DNA of 27,758 nucleotides from Setomelanomma holmii (lineage: Eukaryota; Ascomycota; Dothideomycetes; Pleosporales; Phaeosphaeriaceae), in assembly GCA_010015745.1 (NCBI GenBank), contig ML978367.1:1-27758 (forward strand). Direction: 5' to 3'. How positions within the stretch are numbered: the stretch's first letter is position 1; every line of letters starts with the position of its first letter. Below are positions 1 to 9,890 of this stretch, in pieces. A program made the position numbers and the translations under genes. The notes under the pieces are model-generated. The model did not search any database. It saw nothing but the letters and a program-made list of their open reading frames with translations, and had not been told where the DNA came from.

Positions 1-112
1 TACCAGACTGCACACACTGCCAACACCCAAAGAATAGGAGCACCTGAGTACTAGCCAGGGCGCTACCCGTCTTTCATGCCCCCTGGGAGGCTTTCTATAG
101 GACGATAAACAA

Positions 113-144
113 TACATACATACATACATACATACATACATACA
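113..144. repeat. (TACA)n microsatellite
   Basis: About eight tandem copies of a TACA tetranucleotide. The array sits directly beside a 35-nt sequence that recurs at 9.83 kb. Confidence 0.95.
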
Positions 145-148
145 CAAC

Positions 149-208
149 AGAACCTCAGTTCAATCCTTCAATTCTTCCTGCATGTGCACTGTTCACTTAC
201 CGCAACAG
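149..208 (+). repeat. Dispersed repeat, copy 1 (matches 9831-9890)
   Basis: Positions 149-183 are identical to 9831-9865 over 35 nt, starting AGAACCTCAGTTCAATCC. The next 25 nt are similar with several mismatches. Here the repeat borders the downstream end of a dead Copia gag. At the second site it lies just upstream of the start codon of the PD-(D/E)XK gene. It may be a fragment of an LTR or a copied promoter segment; the sequence does not decide which. Confidence 0.8.
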
Positions 209-209
209 T

Positions 210-903
210 TCACAGAACCGGAGTCTGTAAGCTGCCGCTCTGGCCTGCACTGCCTGTCTTTTTTCCGTCGTCAAGCGCCAATGGCTTGTCTGTCTTCTGG
301 ACTGTCTTATTGTCTCGGGCCAGGATGCTGTTGATTTTCTTTGCTTCAGCTACCTTGGCTTGCGTAGCCTTGTTTGGTCGAAAGTTCTCTGGCCTTCTCG
401 GATGATCTGGAAACAGGTCCCAGTGTATGCCTCCGCACACGCAACTGGATGTTCTTCGGTGGCTTGTGCGTATTGATCGGTACTCTTTTTGGTCGCGGCT
501 CTGCTCTTCTGCGACGCCTAGTGACGCGAAGGTCCCGAGCGAAGCCGTAGTCGGTCCAATCCGTCGATGATACCTCCTGAACTGGGCAACATAGTCTGCT
601 AGAGATTGAAATTCACTCGTCTTCCCAGTCGTTTCTTTCAGGATATGGTGCGATGACGCAGCCCTTTCTGGAGCAATCGATCTGACAACTGTCAACAAGT
701 CGTTCTGTGCTCGATGCCCTGTCGTCTCTAAAAGGTCTAATTCCTTGCATTGATTTGTGATATGAATCCAATCGTCAAGCTATTGCTCGAGACTGCGTCC
801 TTGTGCCTTTTCTTGGAGAGCGCGGTACTTAAACACTGGCTCTCTGCTGCGTGCAGCTGCGGATGGCTGACTTATGGTGTTCACTGGACAACTGTTCTGG
901 TCC
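210..903 (-). pseudogene. Degenerate Ty1/Copia retrotransposon Gag
   Basis: Read leftwards, one frame runs from about 903 to 210 and is interrupted by a TAG at 780-782. Before the stop it has REPVFKYRALQEKA; after it, LDDWIHITNQCKELDL, SIAPERAASSHH and LADYVAQFRRYHRR. This is the helical layout of fungal Copia Gag proteins. Near the end CVCGGIHWDLFPDHP followed by RPENFRPNKATQAKV matches the CCHC knuckle and the RPxGWxP segment that follows it, but the last Cys is replaced. Protease, integrase and reverse transcriptase are absent, so this is a 5' fragment cut off near 210. Gag would package element RNA in cytoplasmic particles. The family call is from motif recognition, without alignment. Confidence 0.75.
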
Positions 904-1846
904 AAACGATATAGCCAATAATTCAGTTTGTATCATGAAACGTCATCGACAAGGTTTGCGCACAAGAGTGGCCAGCTGCAAAGGTGACATAAAAGAACAA
1001 CGGAATAAGTATTTACGTATTTAGTACTGTATGCTAGCGTTACCAACCGCAGGCTGCTCTTCTCGGCATCAGGACGATAACCATGAGCGGCAATCACTTC
1101 TTTGGTGCTTGAGGACTCAGCTCTTTTGATGCTAACATGATATGCAACCCATTTTTGCGCTCCATACAGGCACTAAATTGTACGTACATGACTAAAAGAC
1201 AAATAAGTTGTCTAATCGAAATGTAGGCTAAGGCTTCACTTATTGGCAGGACATGAAACGCAATAGGCACGAATAGAACACTTTTGCAACCACGCACTGT
1301 GCCACATTTCTGTCTCTGGTGAATAAATGCATGAATTGTATAGTCTCAACTACTTGCGTGAGCAAACGAAACTTCTTATCGCAAACAGAGATCTAACTTG
1401 TAATCCAATTGCCTCTAGGTGCGCTTGATGTTAGATGCTAATTGCTTGCCTTTTTTTTGGAGTGCAGTTAAGCAGCGTGCTCTTGCGACCTGCTATTAAT
1501 AATGTTAGAGCTCGTACTTAGTGAAGGCAAAAAGGGTGTGCTGCGCTTGAAAGAAGACTTGTGAGATAATTGCGAAGAATTTTTAGACGATGAGGTGAGA
1601 TGCACTGTTTGCTTATGTGTAACTGCGTTTATATTGTCAATCGAGACTGCGGGTCACCAGATGTATTTTCATCTGTTGTCGTGCGGCGTTATTCATGTAC
1701 AGGAGCTCCTAGCTTAGAAGTACACTTGCCTACCAGGCAGTGCTTGCTACGATAAAATATTATGTTGCTTCAACCTCGTGGTAACATTATGCGAGCCTCG
1801 TGGTTGACTGCCTCCAGCAGCAGCGTGATTTGCCGCAGTCTGGCGC
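904..1846. other. No gene seen
   Basis: Only short frames without recognisable motifs are present on either strand. The stretch is somewhat AT-richer than the genes and separates the Gag relic from the next gene fragment. Confidence 0.5.
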
Positions 1847-2240
1847 TCACATAGCCACAAGCTCACCTTCATTTATTTTCAGATAGTTCTCAGCCACAAC
1901 CTCGTCCACAGGCACATCGTAGACAAAGCCTGTCGCTTCGCCAGAGTGTTGGCCTGGATACCAGCGTGCCACTGCGCGACCTCATCAAGGCTTGACAGCG
2001 GAGCCACCAATATGTGGCACGTTCTTTAGTTCCCAACTACCGCGAGCTGGAGTTAGGCGCGATATGAACGGTCACACACGCACTTGTCGGCTAGTGCGCT
2101 GATCAAGGTAGTTCTGACGTTGTCGCCACGGGTGTCGGTGCCGTGGAGGGCGCCTTCGCTGTCGGGTTTGATTTCAGCCTGACGATCGGGCGAGAAGAAG
2201 AAGTCGCATGGCGTGATGAGGCGTCGATCATTTCGCAGGC
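1847..2240 (-). pseudogene. Unrecognised two-exon gene fragment with in-frame stops
   Basis: On the minus strand a coherent frame (RRLITPCDFFFSPDRQAEI, then LHGTDTRGDNVRTTLISAL) runs to a donor GTGCGT at 2083. A 47-nt intron (2037-2083) has a GCCTAAC branch site and a GCGGTAG acceptor. After splicing the frame continues (NWELKNVPHIGGSAVKP), meets two adjacent TGA codons near 1985-1990, and reads on as RWYPGQHSGEATGFVYDVP and VDEVVAENYLKINEGELVAM to a TGA at 1847. The protein-like composition and clean intron suggest a real ancestral gene. Two neighbouring CGA-to-TGA changes would explain the break (inference). No start codon is identified and the upstream frame is open towards 2390. I do not recognise the family. 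Confidence 0.45.
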
Positions 2241-2301
2241 GTAAGCGTTGTCGGCAGGCTCTTCGAGGTGGCCGACAGGCGCGATTGGGAGGTGCAGGCG
2301 G

Positions 2302-2397
2302 CGAACACCGAGGGCTTCGAGGACACTCAGACTCGGTCAGCGCGGTAGTGGTCTCGCGAGACGGCAGGACGGTCGCGTCTGCCCTTTTTGATGTGGC
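2302..2397 (+). pseudogene. Single WD40 repeat blade fragment
   Basis: Translation in the plus frame gives LRGHSDSVSAVV followed by SRDGRTVASA. This fits the GH...V..V.FS.DG..VASAS core of WD40 blades found at the C-terminus of fungal NACHT/NB-ARC proteins. Only one blade is present; the frame then turns into unrelated sequence. It is opposed by the HET fragment on the other strand, with the two meeting near 2382-2397. It cannot fold alone and is a relic. Confidence 0.6.
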
Positions 2398-2561
2398 CTG
2401 TCTTGTTGTTGCTGCTCTTGTTTACTTTGTCATAGCTCACCTCCTCACCACGCTGCCAAGTGTGGGAGAGGATCGCGTATGGAGGCACCATTTCCCTGTC
2501 GACCAGATCGCTTGTAAAATTGAGTCTGCCGTCATTACTGTAGCGCAAGAGACGGATTTCT
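2382..2561 (-). pseudogene. HET domain, N-terminal fragment
   Basis: The minus strand encodes IRLLRYSNDGRLNFTSDLV followed by PPYAILSHTW and GEEVSYDKV, then NKTGHIK. This is the start of a heterokaryon-incompatibility (HET) domain: the MRLL opening, the PPYAILSHTWG core, and the K.G..K stretch before the missing C-terminal part. The usual initiating ATG of the MRLL motif reads ATC. The frame becomes unrelated at the boundary with the WD40 fragment, so only about 55 residues remain. Intact HET domains trigger cell death in vegetative incompatibility; this piece cannot. Confidence 0.8.
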
Positions 2562-3030
2562 ACTGCTGCTTCTAGTGAGCGCGCTCGAAGGAGAGGTAGG
2601 CTGAGGGGCTCGAAGGGTATAAGTTCAGATTGTCTGTGGCAGTTATAAAGTCAGCAAGCGGGCGAGGTCATGAGAAGCATTAGTCGGACCTGGAGACCAC
2701 ACACAGACTAAGAGCATTGAGTGCTTGAGTTCGACGCGACGCGATAACATGCTGCTGGCACAGGAGAGTTGCGATAGGGTTACTAGGCTTAGCGAGTCAT
2801 GAGTGTGGCAAGGCTGAACTTCTGCCTGCAGTCTGTGCGTTCTTACTGAGTACCTTATCGATAAAAGGAGGCCAGGCTAGGCGAACAGCCAGTTTCCGTT
2901 ATCCCTTCTTCAACAGGGATACGGGGAAGGAGCTAGAGCCATTACAGTATCGCTCCCGCTAGTCAAGTGCGCGAATGTTTTGTGGGGTAGAGCGCCAAAT
3001 GATGTTGCCAGCTGGCAAGGCTAGCTGCAC
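2562..3030. other. No gene seen
   Basis: No frame with recognisable protein features on either strand. Confidence 0.5.
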
Positions 3031-3262
3031 AGGATGGAGTTCCATAGCAGTGGAATTCCAGGCATGACAGTAAGCGTATTGCGCCATGGAGTTCCGCACG
3101 AAAGAATGACATGACGCTGTCAGCATCATCCAGATAAGCGAATAGAGCTAGCAACGACCGTACTATACCTAAATCTAACAACCCGATCAAGGCCTCTTTT
3201 TCATACAGTGTCTGTTGGGACGATCTTGTCAATCACCATAATGACAGTGATCACATCCACGA
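3031..3262 (+). repeat. Dispersed non-coding repeat family, copy A
   Basis: Contains in order ATGGAGTTCCATAGC, GTGGAATTCCA, CATGACAGTAAGCG, GCGCCATGGAGTTCCGCAC and an 18-nt core ACGCTGTCAGCATCATCC at 3114-3131, then AGAGCTAG and a distal GACAGTGATCA segment. The same order recurs at 10979, 15319 and 15562, all in this orientation. It is rich in short palindromes and has no coding capacity, so it is probably a non-autonomous element or a fragment of one. Confidence 0.75.
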
Positions 3263-3440
3263 CCAGGAGCAAAAATCACCAGCTCTTGCTGTAACAAAGG
3301 CAAAACTTCTGCATACTTCCCTGTCACTCGCGCCCAGGATGCTACAGTATACTGCACTGTAGCAGAGCTGCTTACTGATATCCATCCAAATCTCGAAGAG
3401 TCTCCCTAGACAGTTTATGGAGATTGAGAGGTAATCCTGG

Positions 3441-3638
3441 TACAGTTGCTAGCGAATGCGGCTTCACCCCTGCAAGCGGTATCACCAGAGTCTAATCATT
3501 GTTCCACTAATAATTGGCCAATTATATTGCTTGCCCTGCGATTCACTCACAGCGCTAAACTATGTACGCAAGGTGGGGCTGAGTAAAACCATGTTGCGGC
3601 CTTGCGCAGGGGTGAAGCCGCAATCGCTAGCGACTGTA
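3441..3638. mobile_element. Tc1/mariner-type MITE with TA target duplication
   Basis: A 34-nt terminal inverted repeat lies at 3440-3473 and 3606-3639 with two mismatches. The inner 16 nt, GCGGCTTCACCCCTGC, is perfect, and the outer part reads TACAGT(T/C)GCTAGCGA. The element begins TACAGT and ends ACTGTA, as expected for a Tc1/mariner/Fot1-type element with a CAGT terminus and a TA target duplication. The interior is about 130 nt and cannot encode a transposase, so it depends on a transposase from elsewhere. Frames crossing it are artefacts. Confidence 0.85.
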
Positions 3639-3674
3639 CGAAGTTGGAGGAAGAACGTAGCCAGACCTCGCAAT

Positions 3675-3695
3675 AGTACTGTACTGTACAGTACT
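3675..3695. repeat. GTACTGTA/TACAGTAC inverted repeat
   Basis: Nine-nt arms AGTACTGTA and TACAGTACT are separated by 3 nt, 36 bp to the right of the MITE. Similar TACAGTAC strings occur at 15309, 15710 and 19486. They may be insertion or excision footprints of related elements. Confidence 0.6.
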
Positions 3696-3699
3696 GTGG

Positions 3700-5216
3700 C
3701 ACGAGCGCTGCAGCCAGCTATAAGTCGAGGATGTCATTACCCACACTTCAAATTATGACGGATCTCCTCTGGGTGAGGCCAGCAGTCTAGCTTAGCCGCA
3801 GCCGTCAGCTCGGCTGACATTGCCACAAGCCCACGCTTATCTACCCACATCCGTTCGAGCAGGAGACCTAAAGTGAAATGATTCGGTAGTCGAGGCATCG
3901 CGACGTAGACGCATATTTGAGATTCAACTAAAATACTACAAGAGAGTGGCTATACAAACAGTACAAGGCCTTTGCCGACCTCAGACGTAGTTGGATGAAG
4001 ATTGGGCTTGAATTCGGCGTTTATAGAAAGCAATAGCCAAAAAGGTTGGGTTTCGGAATTACAGCTTGCCCGCGTTAACTTACAAGGGCCAAGATGATAT
4101 ATGTCGAGTTCAGAGGTCGGATTGAGAGGTCGATCCGTGTCAATTTCGCACAGCATCCTCGCGCCAACGACTCAGGAACATGGGCTATCCTACGCAGCAT
4201 GTCGTGCCCGGCACTCACACCTGAGAAAAGGCGCGAAGCTTGGACATGAAACGCCAAGCTCCAAAGTGATAATCGCACTTCGCGGAAGCGGAAGACAGTC
4301 TCAATTGGGACTAGAATCAGAGTAAGGGACATTCACAGCCAACCGTTCAAATGTACGAGAAGGTCCTTCAATAGGGGCCGGAAGCTCAAAATAGAACGTT
4401 GCCGGTGGTGCTCCCGCGCGCCGCGAAGTACGTCTTCGCATCGAGATCATATGAGCTAACGCACGCCCGGTCTGGACATGCAGCAGCACATCATGGTGAA
4501 TTGGACAAGTTTTGCTATAGTGTGTGATGTATTAGAAGGCGCGTGAGAGCCTGTACGAGGCACTCAGAGACTGCCAGGACGCTAACTACATGCGATCATC
4601 TGAGAAGTGTCGGTGGACCATTCCACTCCTATCAACACAACCGTTGTTTGTTACGATGCACATGTGAGGCTGCGGTACACTCTCGATCAAGGTTTGTCCC
4701 AGCGAGTGGTGGTGCGCAGTTGCAAAACACGCGACGATAAAAGAGGGCGCAATGGAAACTGTAATCACCACTGTAACTTAATCACCATTGTGAACACGTA
4801 CGTCTTGTTTCAGGCACGGCGTGCAACGTTCCAATCGGCCCGCCTATCGATGGCCGCAGTGGGAAGATGGCTTAGTCCGCATGGTACGATGGTGCCAGTG
4901 CGGGAGAGACCGACTAACCCCTTCCCCTTTGCCCCCCCCCCCCCTCGTGGCTTAAACGGCTTCTGCTGTGGCCAAGACCGAAAATGCCGTCAACGTATGA
5001 ATTCTTTATCTAGCTCTACGGCGCAGGAGCTTTCCATCGTCCCACTGGTTCATTGATGCTATGGAGCCGCTTGGGCTATCGATTTGGCATAGTGAGATTG
5101 ATATATGAAACAGGGCTTCCATCGTCCGTTCAATGTTCAGTCTATGTAGCGCTAATAGTATCTCCTACAACCATGATTCTTGCAATGCGACTTCGTAGAG
5201 AATTTTATCGATCGGA
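3700..5216. other. No gene supported; contains a poly-C tract
   Basis: Several overlapping frames of 60-150 codons exist on both strands, but none shows a motif, a consistent intron model or plausible composition. A run of 13 C lies at 4932-4944. I see no transposon ends. Confidence 0.45.
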
Positions 5217-5694
5217 TTAATTACGAGCGACTTCCTTTAGGTAAAGCATTGTGCCTGTGGTGAAGAACACTAGGCCCAATTCTACCAGAAGGTACTCCCA
5301 TGTTCCCAAACAATAGTTCCATCCAGCCACAGCGACCAAGAGGAGAGACCACGCTTGTTTGTTGTCGTTGCTGGCCATAAAACACAACACGACTGAAACC
5401 GAGCATAAAAGTACTCCCCATGAGTTCTTTCCATAGTCCAAAGTCAGAGCTACAATCATTAGCGTACATAACGCTAGATTCCATACACTTACGAGAAGGC
5501 TCGGTGTAATATGCAACAAAACTTCCACAAATTGTGGTCATGATGAAGAGTGATGTGGAAGATGTCCAAGACATCATAAAACCAGAGATGAAGCTAAATC
5601 CGGTGGCGATTCCAATCGCGGTCCATTTATCTTGCAGGACGAGAAGAGAATAGAACCAGACGTGAGCGGTATGAGCAAAGGCTTGGGTAGACAT
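5217..5694 (-). CDS. Small multi-span membrane protein, hypothetical
   Basis: Two exons, 5694-5493 and 5449-5217, are joined by a 43-nt intron (GTAAGT donor, GCTAATG branch, TTGTAG acceptor, phase 1), giving 144 residues. The frames only join correctly with this intron, which supports the model. The product is strongly hydrophobic with about four or five likely membrane spans: residues 26-42 (AIGIATGFSFISGFM), 47-63 (SLFIMTTICGSFVAYY), 79-92 (GVLLCSVSVVLCFM), and 101-137 in one or two spans (SLLLVAVAGWNYCLG, LLVELGLVFFTTG). Tryptophans cluster at the span ends. I do not recognise the family. An unspliced reading of exon 2 from an upstream ATG adds another hydrophobic stretch and remains possible. 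It has no evident partner nearby. Confidence 0.55.
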
Positions 5695-6711
5695 GGTTGG
5701 TATAGCAAAGGCTTGGTGGATAGATCGAGTTCCTTGAGCTTGTATTTTAGTATCTCAGTCAGCCTTGCTTTTGATGCCGATCTATCAATTGGGCCTTGAG
5801 CTGAAATCGGCCTCACGAGAATTCATAATGCACGGGCATACGTATATGCAGCACGGAGCAAGTGGCGTATGCATATGATGCATCTTTACTGCAAGCTTGC
5901 TTCATTTTCACTTCGCTTTGATGTTAAACTATTCCGCTCTATGCAAAGAAGATTATTGACGGCTATCGTAGCCTAAACCGAGTCAGCTTCCCAGCATATG
6001 TCATGCATGGCGAAGTCCTTCAGCGCCTGCTTCACCGCTCTTTTCTTGTTCACCGGTTGCCCTCCTGCAAGTACACTCCGCCGCCGTCGGGTCTCTGGGG
6101 TTTGCCCCTGCGAGCTTCCGAGCCTCGCTTTGACCCTCGTCAGGCTCGCGTTGCCGGGCCGCAAGCCACTTCGTCAAATCTAGAGTCCCTAACCCAATCG
6201 ATCATCCGCCACAATATTGCAGCATGTCGGCCCTTTCATGCAGGATCATCGGCAGAGCCAACCGCTACAGCTGTCGGTTGTTCGAGCGGTACCTCACTCA
6301 GCACTCCATGCCCATAGGCACGTGTAGCTACAAGAGTGAAAGGCATTGGGTCATTCACCCAAACTCTCTTACCTATCACAGGATGGCAAGAAGGTGGAGA
6401 AGCTTTGACCAATGGGATCTAACAGACCCCAGCCAGCACCACCGTATGTGTTAGGTGTTAGCTAGCTCCACATAGCCGCCTCCACGGAGGATAAGCGTGC
6501 CAGCATAATTCGTTTCGGGCGTCTCGCCGATGATAAATGTAACACTACTTGAACCTGATCCGTGAGTGAGAAGCTCTAGACTCCATGGGGGTCAAAGAAC
6601 AACTAATACATAGTCCAGCCGACCCAGACTTGGTGTCGAGAGGCTATTAAGAAGTCAACATTTCCTAATTGAATCACTACCAAGTTGCCCGCCCCGTCTG
6701 GCATCAGACAA
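5695..6711. other. No gene supported
   Basis: Around 5973-6317 the sequence is GC-richer, and overlapping frames of 60-104 codons exist on both strands. None has a recognisable domain. This could be an eroded gene, but nothing identifies it. Confidence 0.4.
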
Positions 6712-7439
6712 ATGGACAAGCCGGTCGAATTATCAGGTGGCAGAGTGGGGCTCTTTGAGCACAACGTTGAGGCACTCGAAGTCGAGGACCTCGAGGAGAG
6801 TAGGTTCCACGATCATACCGCCATATTCGCCGCACTGATCCACACCTAGACCGTGTTTGGACCTTGTTCGACACTATCACGTTTGGAAGACTACCTCTGG
6901 CTACTGCGTGTGGCCTCCGAAAATATTTTTGGCAGCATGCGAATTCATACGGCTGCACGTACCCTGAGTGCTTCAAGCGCTTTGAAAACGGTTTGGATTG
7001 GAGGCGGCACGAGGGCAGTCAGCACTTCCAACTTGAGGCTTTCCGTTGCAAATGTGGAGCACACTTTTTCCGCGACACCGCGTTCAAAAGGCACCTCGAA
7101 GCTCAACATGAATGCAAGGACCTGGACTCCCAAGAGAAAGAAGTCCAACAACCCAGAATCGGGAACAATTGCCAACGAACGTTCTGGTGCGGGTTATGCA
7201 AAAATATTATCGAGTTGGAAGAGAAAAGAAATGCAGCTTGGAACAAGCGATTCGACCATATCGAGTCACACATTAAGCTAGAGCATAAGAGTATTGAGCA
7301 ATGGGTGTGTGTGATAGAAAACAAGACGAAGAGGAAGCTACAGAAGGATCTATGTGGTTCTGCTGGTGTCCCACTAAGACTCATGTGGTGTAGCTTCTAC
7401 ATAGTTGTGATTGTAGTCCTTTGCAAGCTTGGTCTTTAA
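6712..7439 (+). CDS. Fungal C2H2 zinc-finger protein
   Basis: Two exons, 6712-6799 and 6850-7439, with a 50-nt intron (GTAGGT donor, CTGAT branch, CACCTAG acceptor, phase 1), encode 225 residues from the first ATG after an in-frame stop. The first finger is CTYPECFKRFENGLDWRRH-EGSQH (C-x4-C-x12-H-x4-H). It is followed by FQLEAFRCKCGAHF...KRHLEAQH, whose cysteines are spaced C-x-C, and by a C-terminal block FWCGLCKNIIELE with AAWNKRFDHIESH, a third Cys2-His2 set seen in a family of fungal C2H2 proteins. The N-terminus is acidic (EVEDLEE). The hydrophobic C-terminal tail (YIVVIVVLCKLGL) is unusual and might come from a lost 3' exon. It probably acts in the nucleus through DNA or protein binding; its targets are unknown. 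Confidence 0.75.
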
Positions 7440-8351
7440 AATGGAGAGCATATCTGCTCTGAAGACATTGATCGATTTCTAGATCCCGCTAAAAGGTTCT
7501 TGTCTTGCTCGTCTACATCTACTACCAGCGCTTCCTCTCGAAAGTTAGCACCCTGCACTGATATCTTTCATCCCTCATTCGCTGTCCATCTATATTTCTG
7601 GTCCTGTGCTGCAGTTGGCACGGACATCTTCTAGCCTAAGTTAGCCTGACCTTCTGTCATCATTGCACTCCATAAAGTACCATGATCATGTAGTCTATTT
7701 GTCACATAGCTTGCCAAACTTTCTCTACACACCGACCATGTAACATTTTACCTCACCAGCTGCATAATTAAGCTTTCTTCACGTGCGTGCAGTACTGCTC
7801 ACACAAGCGACTGATTGATCCTGGTAACCTTTGTCCTCCATCCATTCCAACTATAGATGCACAAGCACTAAGCTCAGTCACATACCATAAACGCTCACCG
7901 CTTCTGCTGGTCCTTTGACAACTTCGATGCGCTGTCAGCTTGTGCAACGCTAACGACCCACTCAAAAGGCTTCATGTACGGACCGGCACGCTTTTAGACT
8001 CAGCACCATCTGCGGGCCGTGTGTGCAGTAGACAAGTGGAGTCGCGCGTCGTTACGCGGGGAGGCGGCTGTCGTCGGCCCGCTTGTGGCGAAAGTCATAA
8101 GCGAAACAGAATTTCCAAAGCATGGAGTAGTTTGGGGCACGTAGCCTCCATGTAGTTAATTACCAACGACACGTATGCATGTTACCGCTTCTACCAGATG
8201 GAGACCATATGTCCTGTCACAACAACCTGTATATTTTCACCAGAGAGATGTTGAGGGCAGACTGGACCGATTCTCCCAGGCGTGTCCTCAAGCTAGTTCA
8301 TCTGTTCTTATATGTGCCCTAATGAATTCCGCCTCACTCGCAATCATCCCT
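7440..8351. other. No gene seen
   Basis: Intergenic between the zinc-finger gene and the end of the nuclease-like gene. Only short unsupported frames occur. It probably holds both 3' untranslated regions. Confidence 0.5.
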
Positions 8352-9813
8352 TCATGACACCCCGCTGACGCCACCAGCCAAACGCCCCAAAACAGGACTC
8401 AAAAAAGCACCCCAATACCCAGTTTCTGCATCCTCATCAGCAGCATACTCCATCAGATTACCGTACAGTCTCGCAACGCGCAACACGCCCTGTACGCAAG
8501 AGGTATCGAGGGAGGGCAGACTAGTGTCGTTGCCAAGGATTGCGACGGCGCAGGACGACGTCGGTGTATCCTGTGATAGATTGACAGTGTCAGGTTCAGA
8601 TAAATACGCATAATAGACCTTGTGCTCGGTGCCGACGATTGTAATTCCGGGTTCGATAAAGGTACCATGATCAGGACGACTGCGGAGAGCACCAGTCGCG
8701 AAGGCGGACCATGCTAGCTCGGCCTTCTTGTGCAAACTAGCGGCCATCCAGATGCTCATCTGCAGCTGTGCTTCTTGAAGGTTGCCCGAAGGGGATTTGA
8801 CCTCGATACCAGTGAAGAGGGCAGCGGCTTCGGTGTACGTGTCGGTGGTGTGGCTGATGGGAGCGTGGCGGAGGTTCTTGTAGAGGCTGGCATATGGAGG
8901 GTGGAGGTGTGAGTAGGATAGACAGAAGTCTGTTTTGCGGAAGACGGGGGTGGATTTGGAGGGGTGGGCGATGTTTGAAAGGTAGGCAGGCTGGATGGAT
9001 TGCGATTGTCTTTTGTGGTGAGTATGCAGAGAGAAGAGATGCAAGGGGGAATGGTACATACACGCTTTCCTGTCTGCACCGCCCACGACCGTGCAAGATG
9101 ATAGCTAGTTGGAGCAGCGGCGTCACAACGTGCAAACACCACGCATTCTCATCCATGGTATGCTCCTTGCACAAATGGGTCCCCTGAAACACTGCTTTGA
9201 CACGATCCAGTACCAGCACGGCATCCACATCCTCTTCCTCATCATTGTAGTTTGCCGTGTCCTCAATTGGATCGAACAGCAGCGACGCCTGATACGTTGG
9301 ATGCCGCTCCAGCGCATCCCTCAGACAAACCGGAATATATTCCCTCTCCAGTCGGTGTCGGAGACGGGCTTGCAGTGCTCTAATACGCGGCGCAACAGCA
9401 GCAGGAACGTGTTCGGCCGTCGCGGCAAGCGGGTGGAGGACGATGGGCGGATGTGCGGTTCGCAATTGGGTGATTTGGCGCTGAGGGGAGGATGACCGCG
9501 AGCCGCCGCTGTGCGCGCTGAGCGTGGTCTTCTCCGTCAGGCTTGTCACGCTCGTTATGCTGCTCACCACCGAAGCCGATCTGCTTTGTTAGGGTGTAAT
9601 GGGCTCACCGCACTCAACGCGGGGCCGTTTGGAGGGGCTGTGTGGGCGTGATCGCTCCATGGAGTGAGGGCATGTCGAATCGCTGTGTCGGCGGCGCTTG
9701 CAAGGGCGCGGAGAGGCTTCAGCGCCGCTTTCGGGACTCGCAAAGTCGCGCAGCCATGCGTTGATGCGCTCTGCTGTGGTAATGATGGGGGGTGAACAGA
9801 AGGAGGTGCTCAT
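8352..9813 (-). CDS. PD-(D/E)XK nuclease-like protein (PDDEXK_12 type)
   Basis: Three exons, 9813-9614, 9559-9062 and 9009-8352, give 451 residues. Intron 2 (9010-9061, 52 nt) is canonical: GTATGT, ACTCACC, AAAAG. Intron 1 (9560-9613) has a CCCTAAC branch but a weak GTGCGG donor, so that junction is less certain; an in-frame acceptor 21 nt upstream is possible. The N-terminus starts with ERINAWLRDF and runs into low complexity with a KRRR cluster and SKRPR, then SSSPQRQI. This is the layout of the fungal PD-(D/E)XK family. The core has FRKTDFCLSYS (Asp260) and TGIEVKSPSGN (Glu302, Lys304), then QEAQLQMSIWMAA, giving the D...ExK signature and the QLxxW helix. The substrate is unknown. It is expressed away from the 9831 repeat. 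Confidence 0.8.
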
Positions 9814-9830
9814 GTTGAACCGAGTACTGT

Positions 9831-9890
9831 AGAACCTCAGTTCAATCCTTCAATTCTTCCTGCATATGCGCTGTTTCCCAACCGCGACAC
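9831..9890 (+). repeat. Dispersed repeat, copy 2 (matches 149-208)
   Basis: Shares 35 identical nt with 149-183 and weaker similarity after that. It begins 17 bp upstream of the nuclease-like gene's start codon, so it occupies that gene's proximal promoter or 5' leader. Confidence 0.8.

Noticed and set aside
3456..3758. 100-codon frame on the plus strand
   Set aside because: It crosses the MITE and its terminal repeats, with no protein features.
4607..5056. 149-codon plus-strand frame
   Set aside because: It spans the poly-C tract, has no recognisable domain and is matched by unrelated antisense frames.
6712..6849. Apparent frameshift or stop separating a 45-codon frame from the C2H2 gene
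   Set aside because: A 50-nt intron at 6800-6849 with GTAGGT donor, CTGAT branch and CTAG acceptor joins the two frames exactly, so no mutation is needed.
8730..9495. Several plus-strand frames of 60-130 codons
   Set aside because: They are antisense shadows of the three-exon nuclease-like gene.
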